The notes: generated by a model from the sequence alone, not told the origin. Positions 1 through 9,077 are shown, numbered from the stretch's first letter. The stretch: 60,174 bases of DNA from Pseudonocardia sp. (GCF_025465255.1 NZ_JAODNI010000072.1:1-60174); one strand, 5' to 3'. Numbers and translations are program-made.

Positions 1-603
1 GGCGGTGAACCGGACGGCCGCCCAGACGACGACGATCGGCACGACCCAGTTGAGCAACAGGTCGGGCAGGTGGTCACTGCCCGGGTCGGTGGCCTGCGCG
101 TCGAGCGCGGTGACGGCCAGCGACGCCAGCCCCATGACGATGAGCGCAGCACCCCAGGCGGCGCTCAGCACGCGGTTGATCTTCGTGAAGGTGGGGGAGT
201 CCCAGTACTCGCGTGGCGTGCTCTGCCTGGCGTACTCGGCCGTGAACGGCAGCACCGGCACGGTCGCCAGGACGAACAGGCCCAGGACGACGCCGACGAG
301 CGGGCGGCCCCACTCGAAGAGCCACCGGTCGACGCCCGGCCCGCCGACGAACCCGGCCACGGCCATGATCGCGAACAGGACCAGCGAGCAGAGGTTGAGG
401 ATCTTCGGTGCGTGCCGTCGCCACCCGAGAAGCAGCGCCGCGACGGTCATCGCCAGCGCGATCACCGCGCTCCACGCCACGGCGTTCGCGGCGAGCCGCT
501 GGGCGACGACGGAGAACACGATCCAGGGCAGGAAGCCCAGCACGAAGCCGAACTGCCCCAGGGCCCCCGCCCGTTGGCGTGTCTGTGCCCGTGTCCTGGT
601 CAT
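1..603 (-). CDS. Multi-pass membrane protein, partial (C-terminus beyond the window)
   Basis: The minus-strand frame opens with ATG at 603 and stays open to the window edge, giving at least 201 residues. The protein starts with a basic stretch (MTRTRAQTRQR) and then shows about five or six hydrophobic segments, for example FGFVLGFLPWIVFSVV and LNLCSLVLFAIMAVAGFV, separated by short polar loops. It is therefore an integral membrane protein. I do not recognise the family and can see no catalytic motif. An AAAGGCGAT stretch just upstream of the ATG is a plausible ribosome binding site. Function is unknown. Confidence 0.6.
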   Translation of the reverse strand, partial: MTRTRAQTRQRAGALGQFGFVLGFLPWIVFSVVAQRLAANAVAWSAVIALAMTVAALLLGWRRHAPKILNLCSLVLFAIMAVAGFVGGPGVDRWLFEWGRPLVGVVLGLFVLATVPVLPFTAEYARQSTPREYWDSPTFTKINRVLSAAWGAALIVMGLASLAVTALDAQATDPGSDHLPDLLLNWVVPIVVVWAAVRFTA

Positions 604-938
604 CGGAGATCGCCTTTCGTCCGGTACGGAGTGCGATGCGGCACGGCGTTCGAGGGACGGGCACTTCGAGGTGGGCGACCCCCTGCTGATCCGTGCCGTC
701 GACCCGCAGGTGATGACGGTGCTGAGCCCGGGTGCGGTGCTGGTGTCGAACACGATCCGGCCGATGTCGCCGCCGTCCCGACGTCGGGCAGAGGCGGCGA
801 GCCGGGCCGCCGAGGATCGTAGCCGAAACGGCGCAGGTCGTCGCCGCTCTTCCTGGGCCATCGACGACGTCCCGTTCGTCTGTTCGCGGCCTGCATCCGC
901 CGGTCGCACCTGACGATCCGGAGGGCCGGCCCCTCGGC
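604..938. other. Gap without a convincing gene
   Basis: This is 335 bases between two minus-strand genes. A short plus-strand stretch near 670-780 reads plausibly as protein (VDPQVMTVLSPGAVLVSN) but has no good start, turns to low-complexity arginine-rich sequence, and I could not assign it to a family. It may be a relic or a chance reading. The right part probably holds sequence downstream of the serine hydrolase; the left part holds the promoter of the membrane protein. Confidence 0.3.
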
Positions 939-2042
939 TCAGCTCCGGTCGACCTCCGCGAGGATCGCGCCGACGACCGTCGTCACCGTCTCGAAGTCCA
1001 TGCTCAGCACGTTCTTCGTCACGGCCACGGCGACCCCGCGTTCCGGGTCCGCGCCGGCCCAGCTCCCGCCCGCACCCGCCATCCCGAACACCCGGGCCGA
1101 GCCCGCCTCGTCCCACGGGAGGCCGAGCCCGAACCCGAGGCCCCAGCGGCTCTCGTTGCCGTAGACCTGGTCGGGCCCGGACGACGACTCCGCGGACGCC
1201 TCCGCCAGGCGCTGCGCGCTCACCAGCGGGGCGCCGTCGACCTCGCCCAGCCAGCCCGCGTACATCCGGGCGAGGGCGCGGGCGGTGACCTTGGCGCCGG
1301 CCGGGATGTCGGCGGCGATCACGCGAAGGTCGTTGCCGAACGCCGCGCTCGGGAAGACGGACAGCGGGGCGGCGCGGAACATCGGCAGGTCCGCCGGGAT
1401 CTCCGACCAGTCCGTCTCCGACGGCGCGTCCTCAAGCACGGCGAGCCCCGACGCCTCCGCGGCCGGCATCCCGAAGCGGATCTCACCGGGCCGCCCGATC
1501 GTCGTCGTCAGGTCGTCGAGCAGGTCGCCCAGCTCGTGGCCGCTCGCGCGGCGGGCGATCTCGCCGGCGAGGTAGCCGAAGGTGTAGGCGTGGTAGCCGA
1601 CCTTCGTGCCCGGCTCCCACCACGGCTCGGCGTCCTCGAGCGCGGCGATCATCCGCTCCCAGGAGCAGACCGCTTCCGGCGTGGTGTCCGCCGGCAGTCC
1701 CGGTACGCCCGCGCTGTGGTTCAGCACCTGCCGCACGGTGATCGACTGCTTGCCGTGCCGCGCGAACTCCGGCCACAGGTCCGCGATCCGAGTGTCGTAG
1801 CCGAGCGACCCGGCGTCGACCAGCCGGTGGACCAGCGTCGCGGTGGCACCCTTGCCGATGGACCAGTTGTAGAAGAGGGTGCCGGGCTCGACCGGCCGTC
1901 CGGTGCCGGGATCCGCGACGCCCGCGACCACGTCGACCACGGGCTGCTGGTCGACGTACGCCGTCACCTGCAGCCCACGCTCGGTGCCCGAGGCGACCAA
2001 CCCGTCGGCGATCTCCGCCACGATCTCCTGGATGTCACCCAT
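939..2042 (-). CDS. Serine hydrolase of the beta-lactamase / EstB esterase family
   Basis: This is a 367-residue protein of the class C beta-lactamase fold. The nucleophile motif S-x-x-K is seen as SIGK at residues 61-64, and a Tyr near 150 (GYHAYTFG) fits the second catalytic motif. A glycine-rich segment near the C-terminus (GMAGAGGSWAG) takes the place of the KTG box, which is usual for esterases of this group rather than for true beta-lactamases. No signal peptide is seen, so a cytoplasmic esterase is more likely than an antibiotic-degrading enzyme. The ATG at 2042 is chosen over an in-frame start 31 codons upstream because GAGGAG precedes it and the conserved domain starts directly after it. 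The substrate is unknown. Confidence 0.85.
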   Translation of the reverse strand: MGDIQEIVAEIADGLVASGTERGLQVTAYVDQQPVVDVVAGVADPGTGRPVEPGTLFYNWSIGKGATATLVHRLVDAGSLGYDTRIADLWPEFARHGKQSITVRQVLNHSAGVPGLPADTTPEAVCSWERMIAALEDAEPWWEPGTKVGYHAYTFGYLAGEIARRASGHELGDLLDDLTTTIGRPGEIRFGMPAAEASGLAVLEDAPSETDWSEIPADLPMFRAAPLSVFPSAAFGNDLRVIAADIPAGAKVTARALARMYAGWLGEVDGAPLVSAQRLAEASAESSSGPDQVYGNESRWGLGFGLGLPWDEAGSARVFGMAGAGGSWAGADPERGVAVAVTKNVLSMDFETVTTVVGAILAEVDRS

Positions 2043-2237
2043 CGCACCGCTCCTCGTCGCGCCGGCTCCGTCCCCCTTCCGACCGTCGTCGCCCCTGGAA
2101 CTCATCGAGCCCCTCGTGCCACCACTATTCGTCAACGAATCATTGACACACCAGATCGTCGATCTTTGGTTGACCGGCGACGGCGCGGACGGCTGCGATC
2201 ACGGCGCAGGCCGTGGGGGGAGCGACGCCTCCGCGCC

Positions 2238-4340
2238 CTACGTCAGGAACCGGTCCAGCGTGACGGGCAGGTCCCGTACCCGCACCCCGGTGGCGTGCCA
2301 GGCGGCGTTCACGATCGCGGCGGCCGTCCCGACGATGCCGATCTCCCCGACCCCCTTCGAACCCATCGCGTTGACGTGCGGGTCGTGCTCGTCGATCCAG
2401 TGGGCCTGCAGGTCGGCGACGTCCGCGTTCGCCGGCACGTGGTACTCGGCGAGGTCGTGGTTGACGACATGGCCGAAGCGCGGGTCGAGCACGCTCTGTT
2501 CGTGCAGCGCCATGCCCAACCCCATGGTCATCCCGCCGAGGAGCTGCGAGCGGGCCAGCCGCGGGTTGAGGATCCGACCCGCGGCGAACACGCCGTACAG
2601 CCGCGGGACACGCACCTCGCCGGTGTAGGCGTGCACGCACACCTCGGCGAACTGCGCGCCGTAGGCGGACATCGTGTAGCTGCCCGCGTCGGGGTTCGGC
2701 CGTACGCCGGCCTCGACCTCGTCGCCGTCCTGAGCGCCGCGGCCGAACTTGTCCCGGAACTCGCGCGCCGCCTCGACCAGCGCGGACCCCCACGTCGCCG
2801 TGCCCGAGGAACCGCCGGCCACCGAGGCGACCGGGAAGTCGGTGTCCCCGATCAGCACGTCGACGTCCTCGACCGGCACCCCGAGCGCGTCCGCCGCGAT
2901 CTGGGGCAGGACGGTCCAGGCTCCCGTGCCGAGGTCCGCCGCCCCGATCCGCGCAATGTAGCGGCCGCCGTCGAACCGCACGGCCGCGGTGGACTGGGCC
3001 TGGCGCATCGTGGGGTACACCGAGGCCGCCACCCCGGTGCCGACCCACCAGCCGTCCTCGAGGCGCGCGCGCGGAGTGAGGTCACGCCCGGCCCACCCGA
3101 ACCGCTCGGCCCCCTCGCGCAGGCAGGCGACCAGGTTGCGGGAGGAGAACGGCTTCCCGGTCTCCGGGTCGAGCTCCGGTTCGTTCCGGATCCTGAGCTC
3201 CACGGGATCGAGATCCAGCTCGTGCGCGAGCTCGTCCATCGCGACCTCGGGCCCGAACATGCCCGGGCACTCGCCCGGCGCCCGCATCCAGGAGGGCACC
3301 GGGACGTCCAGCGCGGCCAGCCGATGGGTGCTCCGCCGGTTCGCCGCCGCGTACATCTTCCGGGTGGGCACGCCCGTCTGCTCGGCGAACTCCTTGATCC
3401 GTGAGGTCTGTTCGACGACGTCGATCGCGATCCCCCGCAACGTGCCGTCGCGCTCCGCGGCCAGCTGCATCCGCTGGATCGTCGGGGTCCGGTAGCCGGC
3501 GAGGGAGAACATCTGCTGGCGGGTCAGCACCAGCCGCACGGGGCGGCCGGGCACGGCGCGTGCCGCCATCGCGGCCATCACCACGTTCGCGTGCGGCGTG
3601 CCCTTCGACCCGAAGCCGCCGCCCACGAAGGGGCACACCACCCGCACCTGGTCCGCCTCGAGCCCCAGCACCCCTCGTACGGTCGCCCGCATCGGATGCA
3701 CGCCCTGGGTGGAATCCCACAGGATCAGGCCCGGGCCGGACCCGTCCCCCCGAGCCGGATCCCACAGCGCCGTCGTCGCGTGCGGCTCCATGGGGTTGTT
3801 GTGCTGCATCGGGGTCGTGTACGTCTGCTCGAGCGTGACCGGCGCCAACGCCATCGCGTCCTCCATGTTCCCGACGTCGGTGTCCGTCGGGTAGCCGGCG
3901 TTGACCTTCTCCGGGGCGTAGAGGTCGTGGCGGTCCGCGGACAGCCGGGTGTCGTGGTCCACCGCGTCGTACTCGACCCGGACGAGGTTCGCGGCCTCGC
4001 GCGCGATCTCGAAGGTCTCCGCGACGACGGCCGCGACGATCTGGCCGCGGAACCCGACGTCGTCGGACTGCAGGACGGCGAGCTCGGCGTCGTCGGTGGA
4101 GGCCAGCCGCTCGGCGGTGCCCGGGGTGAGGACGGTGATCACCCCGTCCAGCGCCGACGCCTCGGTCGTGTCCACGGACCGCACCCGGCCGCGCGCGATC
4201 GTCGACTGCACGACCCGGCAGTACAGCGGGTTCTCGACGGGCGTCTCGTCCGCGTAGATCGCGGTGCCGTGCACCTTCGCCGGGCCGTCCCGGCGGACGA
4301 GGTCCTGTCCCATGGCCCGGGGTTCCAGGGTCTGCGTCAT
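2238..4340 (-). CDS. Molybdopterin-binding large subunit of a xanthine dehydrogenase-family enzyme (PaoC-like)
   Basis: This is a 700-residue catalytic subunit of a molybdenum hydroxylase. The N-terminal 'hammerhead' domain (about 20-130) is followed by the Mo-cofactor domain. GGGFGSKG and a C-terminal GVGEIGIVG, which carries the base-catalyst Glu, are present. The active-site loop reads WMRAPGECPGMFG; it lacks the AYRCSFR loop of form I CO dehydrogenase, so an aldehyde or heterocycle hydroxylase is more likely. It is the last gene of a small-medium-large operon, starting one base after the medium subunit ends, with GAGGAGG ahead of the ATG. XdhC, which inserts sulfurated cofactor in this family, lies at 12.1-13.2 kb. 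The substrate cannot be read from the sequence. Confidence 0.93.
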   Translation of the reverse strand: MTQTLEPRAMGQDLVRRDGPAKVHGTAIYADETPVENPLYCRVVQSTIARGRVRSVDTTEASALDGVITVLTPGTAERLASTDDAELAVLQSDDVGFRGQIVAAVVAETFEIAREAANLVRVEYDAVDHDTRLSADRHDLYAPEKVNAGYPTDTDVGNMEDAMALAPVTLEQTYTTPMQHNNPMEPHATTALWDPARGDGSGPGLILWDSTQGVHPMRATVRGVLGLEADQVRVVCPFVGGGFGSKGTPHANVVMAAMAARAVPGRPVRLVLTRQQMFSLAGYRTPTIQRMQLAAERDGTLRGIAIDVVEQTSRIKEFAEQTGVPTRKMYAAANRRSTHRLAALDVPVPSWMRAPGECPGMFGPEVAMDELAHELDLDPVELRIRNEPELDPETGKPFSSRNLVACLREGAERFGWAGRDLTPRARLEDGWWVGTGVAASVYPTMRQAQSTAAVRFDGGRYIARIGAADLGTGAWTVLPQIAADALGVPVEDVDVLIGDTDFPVASVAGGSSGTATWGSALVEAAREFRDKFGRGAQDGDEVEAGVRPNPDAGSYTMSAYGAQFAEVCVHAYTGEVRVPRLYGVFAAGRILNPRLARSQLLGGMTMGLGMALHEQSVLDPRFGHVVNHDLAEYHVPANADVADLQAHWIDEHDPHVNAMGSKGVGEIGIVGTAAAIVNAAWHATGVRVRDLPVTLDRFLT

Positions 4341-4341
4341 C

Positions 4342-5340
4342 TCAGGCCTCCTCACCGGCGAGCTCGCGCAGCGTGGCGACGAGCGTGCCGGTCACCAACG
4401 GGATCTTGAACCCGTTGCCGCCGTCGATGCCGTCCTGGGGACGGGCGTCGGCGAGCTCCGCCTCGGCCGCTTCGCGGTAGGACTGCTCGGACACGGGCGC
4501 ACCGCGCAGCGCCTCCTCGGCCCGCCGTGCCCGCCAAGGGACGTGGGCGACGCCGCCCAGCGCGATCCGTGCGTCCCGCACCACGCCGTCCGCGACGTCG
4601 AGTGCCGCGGCCACCGAGACCAGCGCGAACGCGTACGACGCCCGATCCCGCACCTTGCGGTAGCGCGAGCGGCGGGCGATCGGCAGGTCCGGCACGTCGA
4701 TGGCGGTGATCAGCTCGCCGTGCTCGAGAACGGTGTCCCGCTCCGGGGTTTCGCCGGGCAGGCGGTGCAGCTCGGTGAACGGGATCGTCCGCTCGCCGCC
4801 CGGTCCGAGGACCTGCACCGCGGCGTCGAGTGCCGCCAGCGCGACCCCCATGTCCGACGGCTGGGTGGCGATGCAGTGCTCGGAGGCCCCCAGGATCGCG
4901 TGGTTGCGGGTGGATCCGCCGATCGCCGAGCAGCCGGAGCCGGGCTCGCGCTTGTTACAGGGCGTGCTGACGTCCTGGAAGTACACGCAGCGGGTGCGCT
5001 GCAGCGGGTTGCCGCCGGTCGTCGCCATGTTCCGGAGCTGGCCGGACGCGCCGGCGAGCAGGGACTCGGCGAGCACCGGGAAGCGCTCGCGGACGCGTCG
5101 GTCCGCCGCGAGGTCGGAGTTGCGCACGGCGGCGCCGATCCGCAGCCCGCCCTCGTGGTCGGTGATCTCGTCCGAGGTGAGGGACGTGACGTCGACCAGC
5201 AGGCCGGGCTCGATCAGGCCCAGCCGCAGGTGGTCGACGAGGTTCGTCCCGCCGGCCAGGAAGGAGGCGTCCGGCCGGTCCGCGACGGACCGGACGGCGG
5301 CCACGGCGTCGCCGGGGACCTGGTAGGCAAAAGGCTTCAT
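4342..5340 (-). CDS. FAD-binding medium subunit with extra iron-sulfur site (PaoB-like)
   Basis: This 332-residue protein is the flavin subunit of the molybdenum hydroxylase and passes electrons from the 2Fe-2S subunit. FAD-binding motifs include FLAGGTNLVDHLR (about 27-39) and ATTGGNPLQ (107-114). Four cysteines at 118, 128, 137 and 156 lie in an insertion (RCVYFQDVSTPCNKR, GSGCSAIGG, EHCIATQPSD). This pattern matches the 4Fe-4S insertion of E. coli PaoB and 4-hydroxybenzoyl-CoA reductase rather than plain CoxM. Its ATG overlaps the stop of the small subunit (ATGA), so the two are translationally coupled. Confidence 0.9.
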   Translation of the reverse strand: MKPFAYQVPGDAVAAVRSVADRPDASFLAGGTNLVDHLRLGLIEPGLLVDVTSLTSDEITDHEGGLRIGAAVRNSDLAADRRVRERFPVLAESLLAGASGQLRNMATTGGNPLQRTRCVYFQDVSTPCNKREPGSGCSAIGGSTRNHAILGASEHCIATQPSDMGVALAALDAAVQVLGPGGERTIPFTELHRLPGETPERDTVLEHGELITAIDVPDLPIARRSRYRKVRDRASYAFALVSVAAALDVADGVVRDARIALGGVAHVPWRARRAEEALRGAPVSEQSYREAAEAELADARPQDGIDGGNGFKIPLVTGTLVATLRELAGEEA

Positions 5341-5876
5341 CGGACTGCTCCGCCGGCCCGCGCCGCCTGGCTCACGGCGGCCCGGATGCCCTTGTAGGCG
5401 CCGCACCGGCACAGGTTGCCGCTCATCCGCTCCGCGATCTCGGCGTCCATCGCGGCCGCGTCGTCGAGCCGCGGGCCGGCCGCGACGTCCTCGGTGACCG
5501 CGCTCGGCCAGCCGCGCCCGATCTCGTCGAGGACGCCGACGGCCGAGCACACCTGCCCGGGGGTGCAGTAGCCGCACTGGAACGCGTCGTTGTCCAGGAA
5601 CGCCTGGTGGACGGGGTGCCCGCCGGCGTCGCCGGGGGCGAGCCCGTCCGCGGTGGTGATCTCGGCGCCGTCGTACGCGACGGCCAGCGCGAGGCAGCCG
5701 AGCACGCGGCGGCCGTCGACGAGCACGGTGCAGGCGCCGCACTGACCGTGGTCGCAGCCCTTCTTGGGGCTGGTGATCCCCATCCGCTGGCGCAGCGCAT
5801 CGAGCAGGGAGGTGCGGGTGTCGATCATGAGGTGGTGGGTGGCGCCGTCGACCTGCAGGGTCAGTTCGGAGTCCAT
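5337..5876 (-). CDS. 2Fe-2S small subunit of the molybdenum hydroxylase (PaoA-like)
   Basis: This 179-residue iron-sulfur subunit is the first gene of the operon. The plant-type ferredoxin cluster uses Cys41, 46, 49 (CDHGQCGAC) and 61. The second 2Fe-2S cluster uses Cys101 and 104 (CGYC) and Cys156 and 158 (CRC). Start at 5876 (MDSELTLQVDG) fits the family; an in-frame extension further upstream lacks conservation. There is no twin-arginine signal, so unlike E. coli PaoABC the complex is expected to be cytoplasmic. Confidence 0.93.
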   Translation of the reverse strand: MDSELTLQVDGATHHLMIDTRTSLLDALRQRMGITSPKKGCDHGQCGACTVLVDGRRVLGCLALAVAYDGAEITTADGLAPGDAGGHPVHQAFLDNDAFQCGYCTPGQVCSAVGVLDEIGRGWPSAVTEDVAAGPRLDDAAAMDAEIAERMSGNLCRCGAYKGIRAAVSQAARAGGAVR

Positions 5877-6268
5877 TGGCGAGTGATTCCCCCGTCCGCG
5901 TCGTTCCAACCCGCCGACGTGACGCCTGGGCGGGGCCCACGGGCCCTCCGGGTGGTACTCGGCGCGTCCGTCGGCGTCGGGGTGGGCTAGCTGCTGGTCG
6001 GTCGATCTCACCGCCCGAACCCGGGACCGGTGACGCGTTAGAGGCCCGCCGGGCGGGGTAAGCCTGTGCCGACGCCCCGGTGGGGCCCAGTTCTCCGGGG
6101 CCGGTGCGGAAGCCCCCGCACCGGCCTCGTGATCCGTCGGCTGGCCGGCCCGGGTCGCTCCCGTGCGGCGTGCGGTCCATGACCACGCGGCCCCGGAGTG
6201 GGCGCGTGCCGGTCGAGCGCCCGCGTGCCGGCTGCGTGTGGCGCGGGTGGACCGGGTACTGCCCGCTC
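5877..6268. other. Divergent promoter region between molybdenum hydroxylase operon and antiporter
   Basis: About 390 bases separate the divergent small subunit and antiporter genes. Both promoters should lie here, but I see no clear -10/-35 boxes, operator or conserved RNA. Part of the right end may be coding if the antiporter starts further upstream, since its frame is open from 6080. Confidence 0.4.
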
Positions 6269-7891
6269 GTGCCGATACAGGTGTTCGTCGTGGCGATGGT
6301 GCTGGCGGGCGCGGTGCTGCTCGGACGCTTCGTGACGGGGCGGACCGGGATCCCGGACGCCGCCGCCTACGTGCTGCTCGGGGTGGTCGCCGGGCTGTTC
6401 CCGGGCATGGCGGGGGTGCGGCTGTCGCCGGATCTGGTGCTGCTGCTCTTCCTCCCGCCGTTGATCTACTACGCGGCGTTCTTCAGCGATCCCCGGGAGA
6501 CGATCCACAACCTCGTCGCCGTGCTCGGGCAGGCGGTGGGCCTCGTGCTCGTCACCGCGGTCGCGGTCGCGGCGACGCTGCTGGCGGTGTTCCCGGACGT
6601 CGGCTGGGCGGCGGCGATCGCGTTCGGGGCGGCGGTGGCGCCGCCGGATCCCGTCGCGGCCGGCTCCGTGCTGCAGCGCCTCGGCGCGCCGAGGCGCCTG
6701 GTCACGGTCCTGGAGTCGGAGGGACTGGTCAACGACGGCGTGGCGCTGACGCTGTTCGCCGTGGCCGTCGCGAGCGTCGGGGCACCGGCCTCGGCCGGTG
6801 ACGTCCTGACCCACCTCGCGGTCGAGGTCGGCGGCGGGATCGGGTTCGGCCTGCTCGTCGGGGTGCTCACGGCCGCGTTGCGCCGGCGGATCCGGGACAG
6901 CACCAGCCAGGTGCTGCTGTCGCTGATCACCCCCTACCTGGCCTTCGTGCCGGCCCAGCTCGTGCAGTCCTCCGGCGTGCTGGCGACGGTCGCGGCGGCG
7001 GTGTGGCTCGGCACGCGCGGTCGTGGCCTGGTCGAGCCGACGTCGCGGCTGCAGACCGAGACGTTCTGGCGGGTGCTCAACACGCTGCTGGTCGCCTTGC
7101 TGTTCGTGCTCCTGGGAATCCAGGTCCCCGCGATCGTCGCCGTGGTCGGCGACTACCCGCCCGGGCTCCTGGCCGTGGCGTCCGGGGCCGTGGTCGTGGT
7201 CGCGATCGGGGTCCGGATGGCCTGGGTGCTGCTCGTCCCGTTGCTGGCGGGCCTGCTCCCGGTGCGGGAGGAGCTGACGTCGCGCATGACGTTCCGGGAA
7301 CGCCTGGTGTTGGGCTGGTGCGGCCCCCGCGGCGCCGTGTCCCTCGCGGTCGCCCTCTCGATCCCGCTGGTCACCGCGACGGGGCAGCAGTTCCCGCGGC
7401 GGGACCTGCTGCTGTTCCTGACGGTGGTCGTCGTCCTGGTCACCCTGGTCGGGCAGACGGTGCCACTGCCCTTCCTGCTCCGGCGACTGAAGTTGCGGCC
7501 CGACGAGCGCGAGCAGACGGAAGGGGCCCGGGCGCGGCGCGCCACGGTGGACGCGGCGCTGCGCGAGCTCGACGACGTGGCCGCCCGGGACGAGCCGGAC
7601 CCACCGGGTGCCGAGGCCCTGCGGCAGGTTCTCGAACTGCGCCGCGACCGCCTGCGCGACCAGCTCGACCCGGGCTCGGACCGCCGGCGCACGACGCCGG
7701 ACGACGACCCCGACGGCGACGATCCCCGGCCCGACCGCCTCGACGCGAGCGACCTGCGGCTCCGGCTCGTGGACGTCGAACGGGACACGCTGCGCGCGCT
7801 GCACGAGAAGGGGGAGATCTCGCGGCCCACCATGGTCGCCATCAGTCAGGAACTCGATCTCGACGAGACCCAGCTCCGCCGGCGCCGCTGA
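6269..7891 (+). CDS. CPA1-type Na+/H+ antiporter
   Basis: The protein has about 12 hydrophobic segments over its first 410 residues and then a charged cytoplasmic tail of about 110 residues. The family motif ESEGLVNDG with the ND pair and the conserved FLPPLIYYAAFF segment place it in the cation:proton antiporter 1 family (NhaP/NHE-like). It probably exchanges Na+ or K+ for H+ at the cytoplasmic membrane. The start is uncertain: GTG at 6269 sits just before the first membrane span, while ATG at 6179 is also in frame; neither has a good ribosome binding site. The tail is rich in Arg and Asp, as in bacterial NHE proteins with a regulatory C-terminus. Confidence 0.88.
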   Translation: MPIQVFVVAMVLAGAVLLGRFVTGRTGIPDAAAYVLLGVVAGLFPGMAGVRLSPDLVLLLFLPPLIYYAAFFSDPRETIHNLVAVLGQAVGLVLVTAVAVAATLLAVFPDVGWAAAIAFGAAVAPPDPVAAGSVLQRLGAPRRLVTVLESEGLVNDGVALTLFAVAVASVGAPASAGDVLTHLAVEVGGGIGFGLLVGVLTAALRRRIRDSTSQVLLSLITPYLAFVPAQLVQSSGVLATVAAAVWLGTRGRGLVEPTSRLQTETFWRVLNTLLVALLFVLLGIQVPAIVAVVGDYPPGLLAVASGAVVVVAIGVRMAWVLLVPLLAGLLPVREELTSRMTFRERLVLGWCGPRGAVSLAVALSIPLVTATGQQFPRRDLLLFLTVVVVLVTLVGQTVPLPFLLRRLKLRPDEREQTEGARARRATVDAALRELDDVAARDEPDPPGAEALRQVLELRRDRLRDQLDPGSDRRRTTPDDDPDGDDPRPDRLDASDLRLRLVDVERDTLRALHEKGEISRPTMVAISQELDLDETQLRRRR

Positions 7892-7972
7892 ACCGGCGTC
7901 GCGCGAGGTCTGGGGAGTCGGGCCGATCAGGGGTAGCGTTCCGTCTCCGCGGGAGGACCGGTGGGGGACGCG

Positions 7973-8734
7973 ATGCCTGATTTCGACGATGACCACCACG
8001 GACACGACGGGCACCACGGGTATCACGAGGACCAGGGGTATTACGAGGACCACGGGTATCACGGACACCACGGGCACTACCACGGCGGGGCCGACACGGA
8101 CTGGTGGCCGCTGCTCCCCGGGCTGGTCGTGGTACTGCTGCTGCTCGCCGTCCTCGCCCACCACCAGGGGTACGACCGGATGCTGATCGAGAAGTGGCGC
8201 GCCTGGTCCCGCCCGGAGCAGGCGGAGCGCGACGCCTGGCAGGCGGCCGTCCAGCGCTACGGCCGCACCGCGGGGGAGTTCGCGGCGTTCGAGTGCGACC
8301 CTCGCGCGGTGCTGGCCCGACCGGCCCTGGCCGACGTGACCCGCCCGCCGACGGCACGATTCGTCGACGAGTTCGCGTCGGCGTGCGCGCTCCGGACGGA
8401 CGGCTACCCCGGCGCCGCTGCGGCCGCGGAGTTCACCCGGGCGGCCGAGCGGGCGGAGCGTGCCTGGTCGGCCGCGGTCGACGCGGCGGACCGCGTCGGC
8501 GCCGCCTGTTTCGCGCCCGGTGAACGGAAGCTGCTCGACCAGACGATCAAGCTGCTCACCGCGGCGGAGTCGACCCCGCACGACGGTGAACGGCACGCGG
8601 CGTACCGGCGCGCGCTGGCGCGGCTGTCAGAGCTGGAGCGACGCACCGGCTGGGTCCTTCCCGGACCCGCCGTCGGCGCCGTGGAACACCGGGCTCGGGG
8701 GATGCTCGTCGCGGTCTCGGCGGCGGCTTCATAA
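7973..8734 (+). CDS. His-rich single-pass membrane protein, unknown function
   Basis: This 253-residue protein starts MPDFDDDHHGHDGHHG and has about 35 residues dominated by His, Asp, Gly and Tyr, a likely metal-binding tail. One membrane segment follows (LLPGLVVVLLLLAVLAHH, about 50-67), then a helical, alanine- and arginine-rich soluble domain of about 180 residues with an FECDPRAVLARPALADVT block. A second, frameshifted copy of the same gene lies at 32731-33443 on the other strand, and it also begins MPDFDD; this supports ATG 7973 over GTG 7961. I do not know the family. A role in metal handling or stress at the membrane is only a guess. Confidence 0.8.
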   Translation: MPDFDDDHHGHDGHHGYHEDQGYYEDHGYHGHHGHYHGGADTDWWPLLPGLVVVLLLLAVLAHHQGYDRMLIEKWRAWSRPEQAERDAWQAAVQRYGRTAGEFAAFECDPRAVLARPALADVTRPPTARFVDEFASACALRTDGYPGAAAAAEFTRAAERAERAWSAAVDAADRVGAACFAPGERKLLDQTIKLLTAAESTPHDGERHAAYRRALARLSELERRTGWVLPGPAVGAVEHRARGMLVAVSAAAS

Positions 8735-8840
8735 CGTCTCGGTAACTCCCTGTCGCCGGAGCAGTAGAAACTCGCCCGATCGGGCACTCCGTGTCGACAT
8801 CGGACGGGCAACGAGCCCGGACACCATTTCGGAGGCTTTC

Positions 8841-8996
8841 GTGATCATCCTCGGTCTGATCCTGCTGGTGGTGGGGTACCTCACCGGCCTGAGCCTGCTG
8901 TACTACCTCGGCGGACTTCTCCTGATCGTCGGCATCGTGCTGCTGATCCTCGGCAGCGTCGGCCGCCCGGTGGGAGGCCGAAAAGTCTGGTTCTGA
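8841..8996 (+). CDS. Small membrane protein, DUF6131-like
   Basis: A 51-residue protein starts with GTG after a clear GGAGG at 8831-8835. It has two hydrophobic stretches (IILGLILLVVGYL and LLLIVGIVLLIL) and ends GSVGRPVGGRKVWF. The hairpin of membrane helices and the GSVGRPVGGR tail match the small actinobacterial DUF6131 proteins as I remember them. Its function is unknown. A strong hairpin terminator follows it. Confidence 0.8.
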   Translation: MIILGLILLVVGYLTGLSLLYYLGGLLLIVGIVLLILGSVGRPVGGRKVWF

Positions 8997-9013
8997 CACC
9001 CTTCACGTGGCCT

Positions 9014-9050
9014 CGCGCCCCGGCACCCGACAACTCGGTGCCGGGGCGCG
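9014..9050 (+). terminator. Perfect 14-bp stem hairpin, factor-independent-like terminator
   Basis: CGCGCCCCGGCACC at 9014-9027 is exactly complementary to 9037-9050, with a 9-base loop (CGACAACTC). It lies between the DUF6131 gene and the next gene. No T-run follows, which is common for terminators in high-GC actinobacteria. Confidence 0.7.
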
Positions 9051-9077
9051 GTGCTGTGCGGACACGGCGAGGGGGCG

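Noticed and set aside
939..2042. Antibiotic-resistance class C beta-lactamase
   Set aside because: There is no signal peptide and no KTG box; the pattern fits cytoplasmic esterases of the same fold.
732..3404. Very long open frame on the plus strand opposite the serine hydrolase and hydroxylase genes
   Set aside because: It is a GC-driven shadow: arginine-, glycine- and proline-rich, without motifs, and opposite well-conserved genes.
2238..5876. Form I CO dehydrogenase (coxMSL)
   Set aside because: The large subunit lacks the AYRCSFR active-site loop and the FAD subunit has the four-Cys PaoB-type insertion.
6038..8596. Minus-strand 850-codon open frame opposite the antiporter
   Set aside because: It is composed mainly of Arg, Gln, Asp and His with no motif. 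The antiporter on the other strand has clear family motifs.
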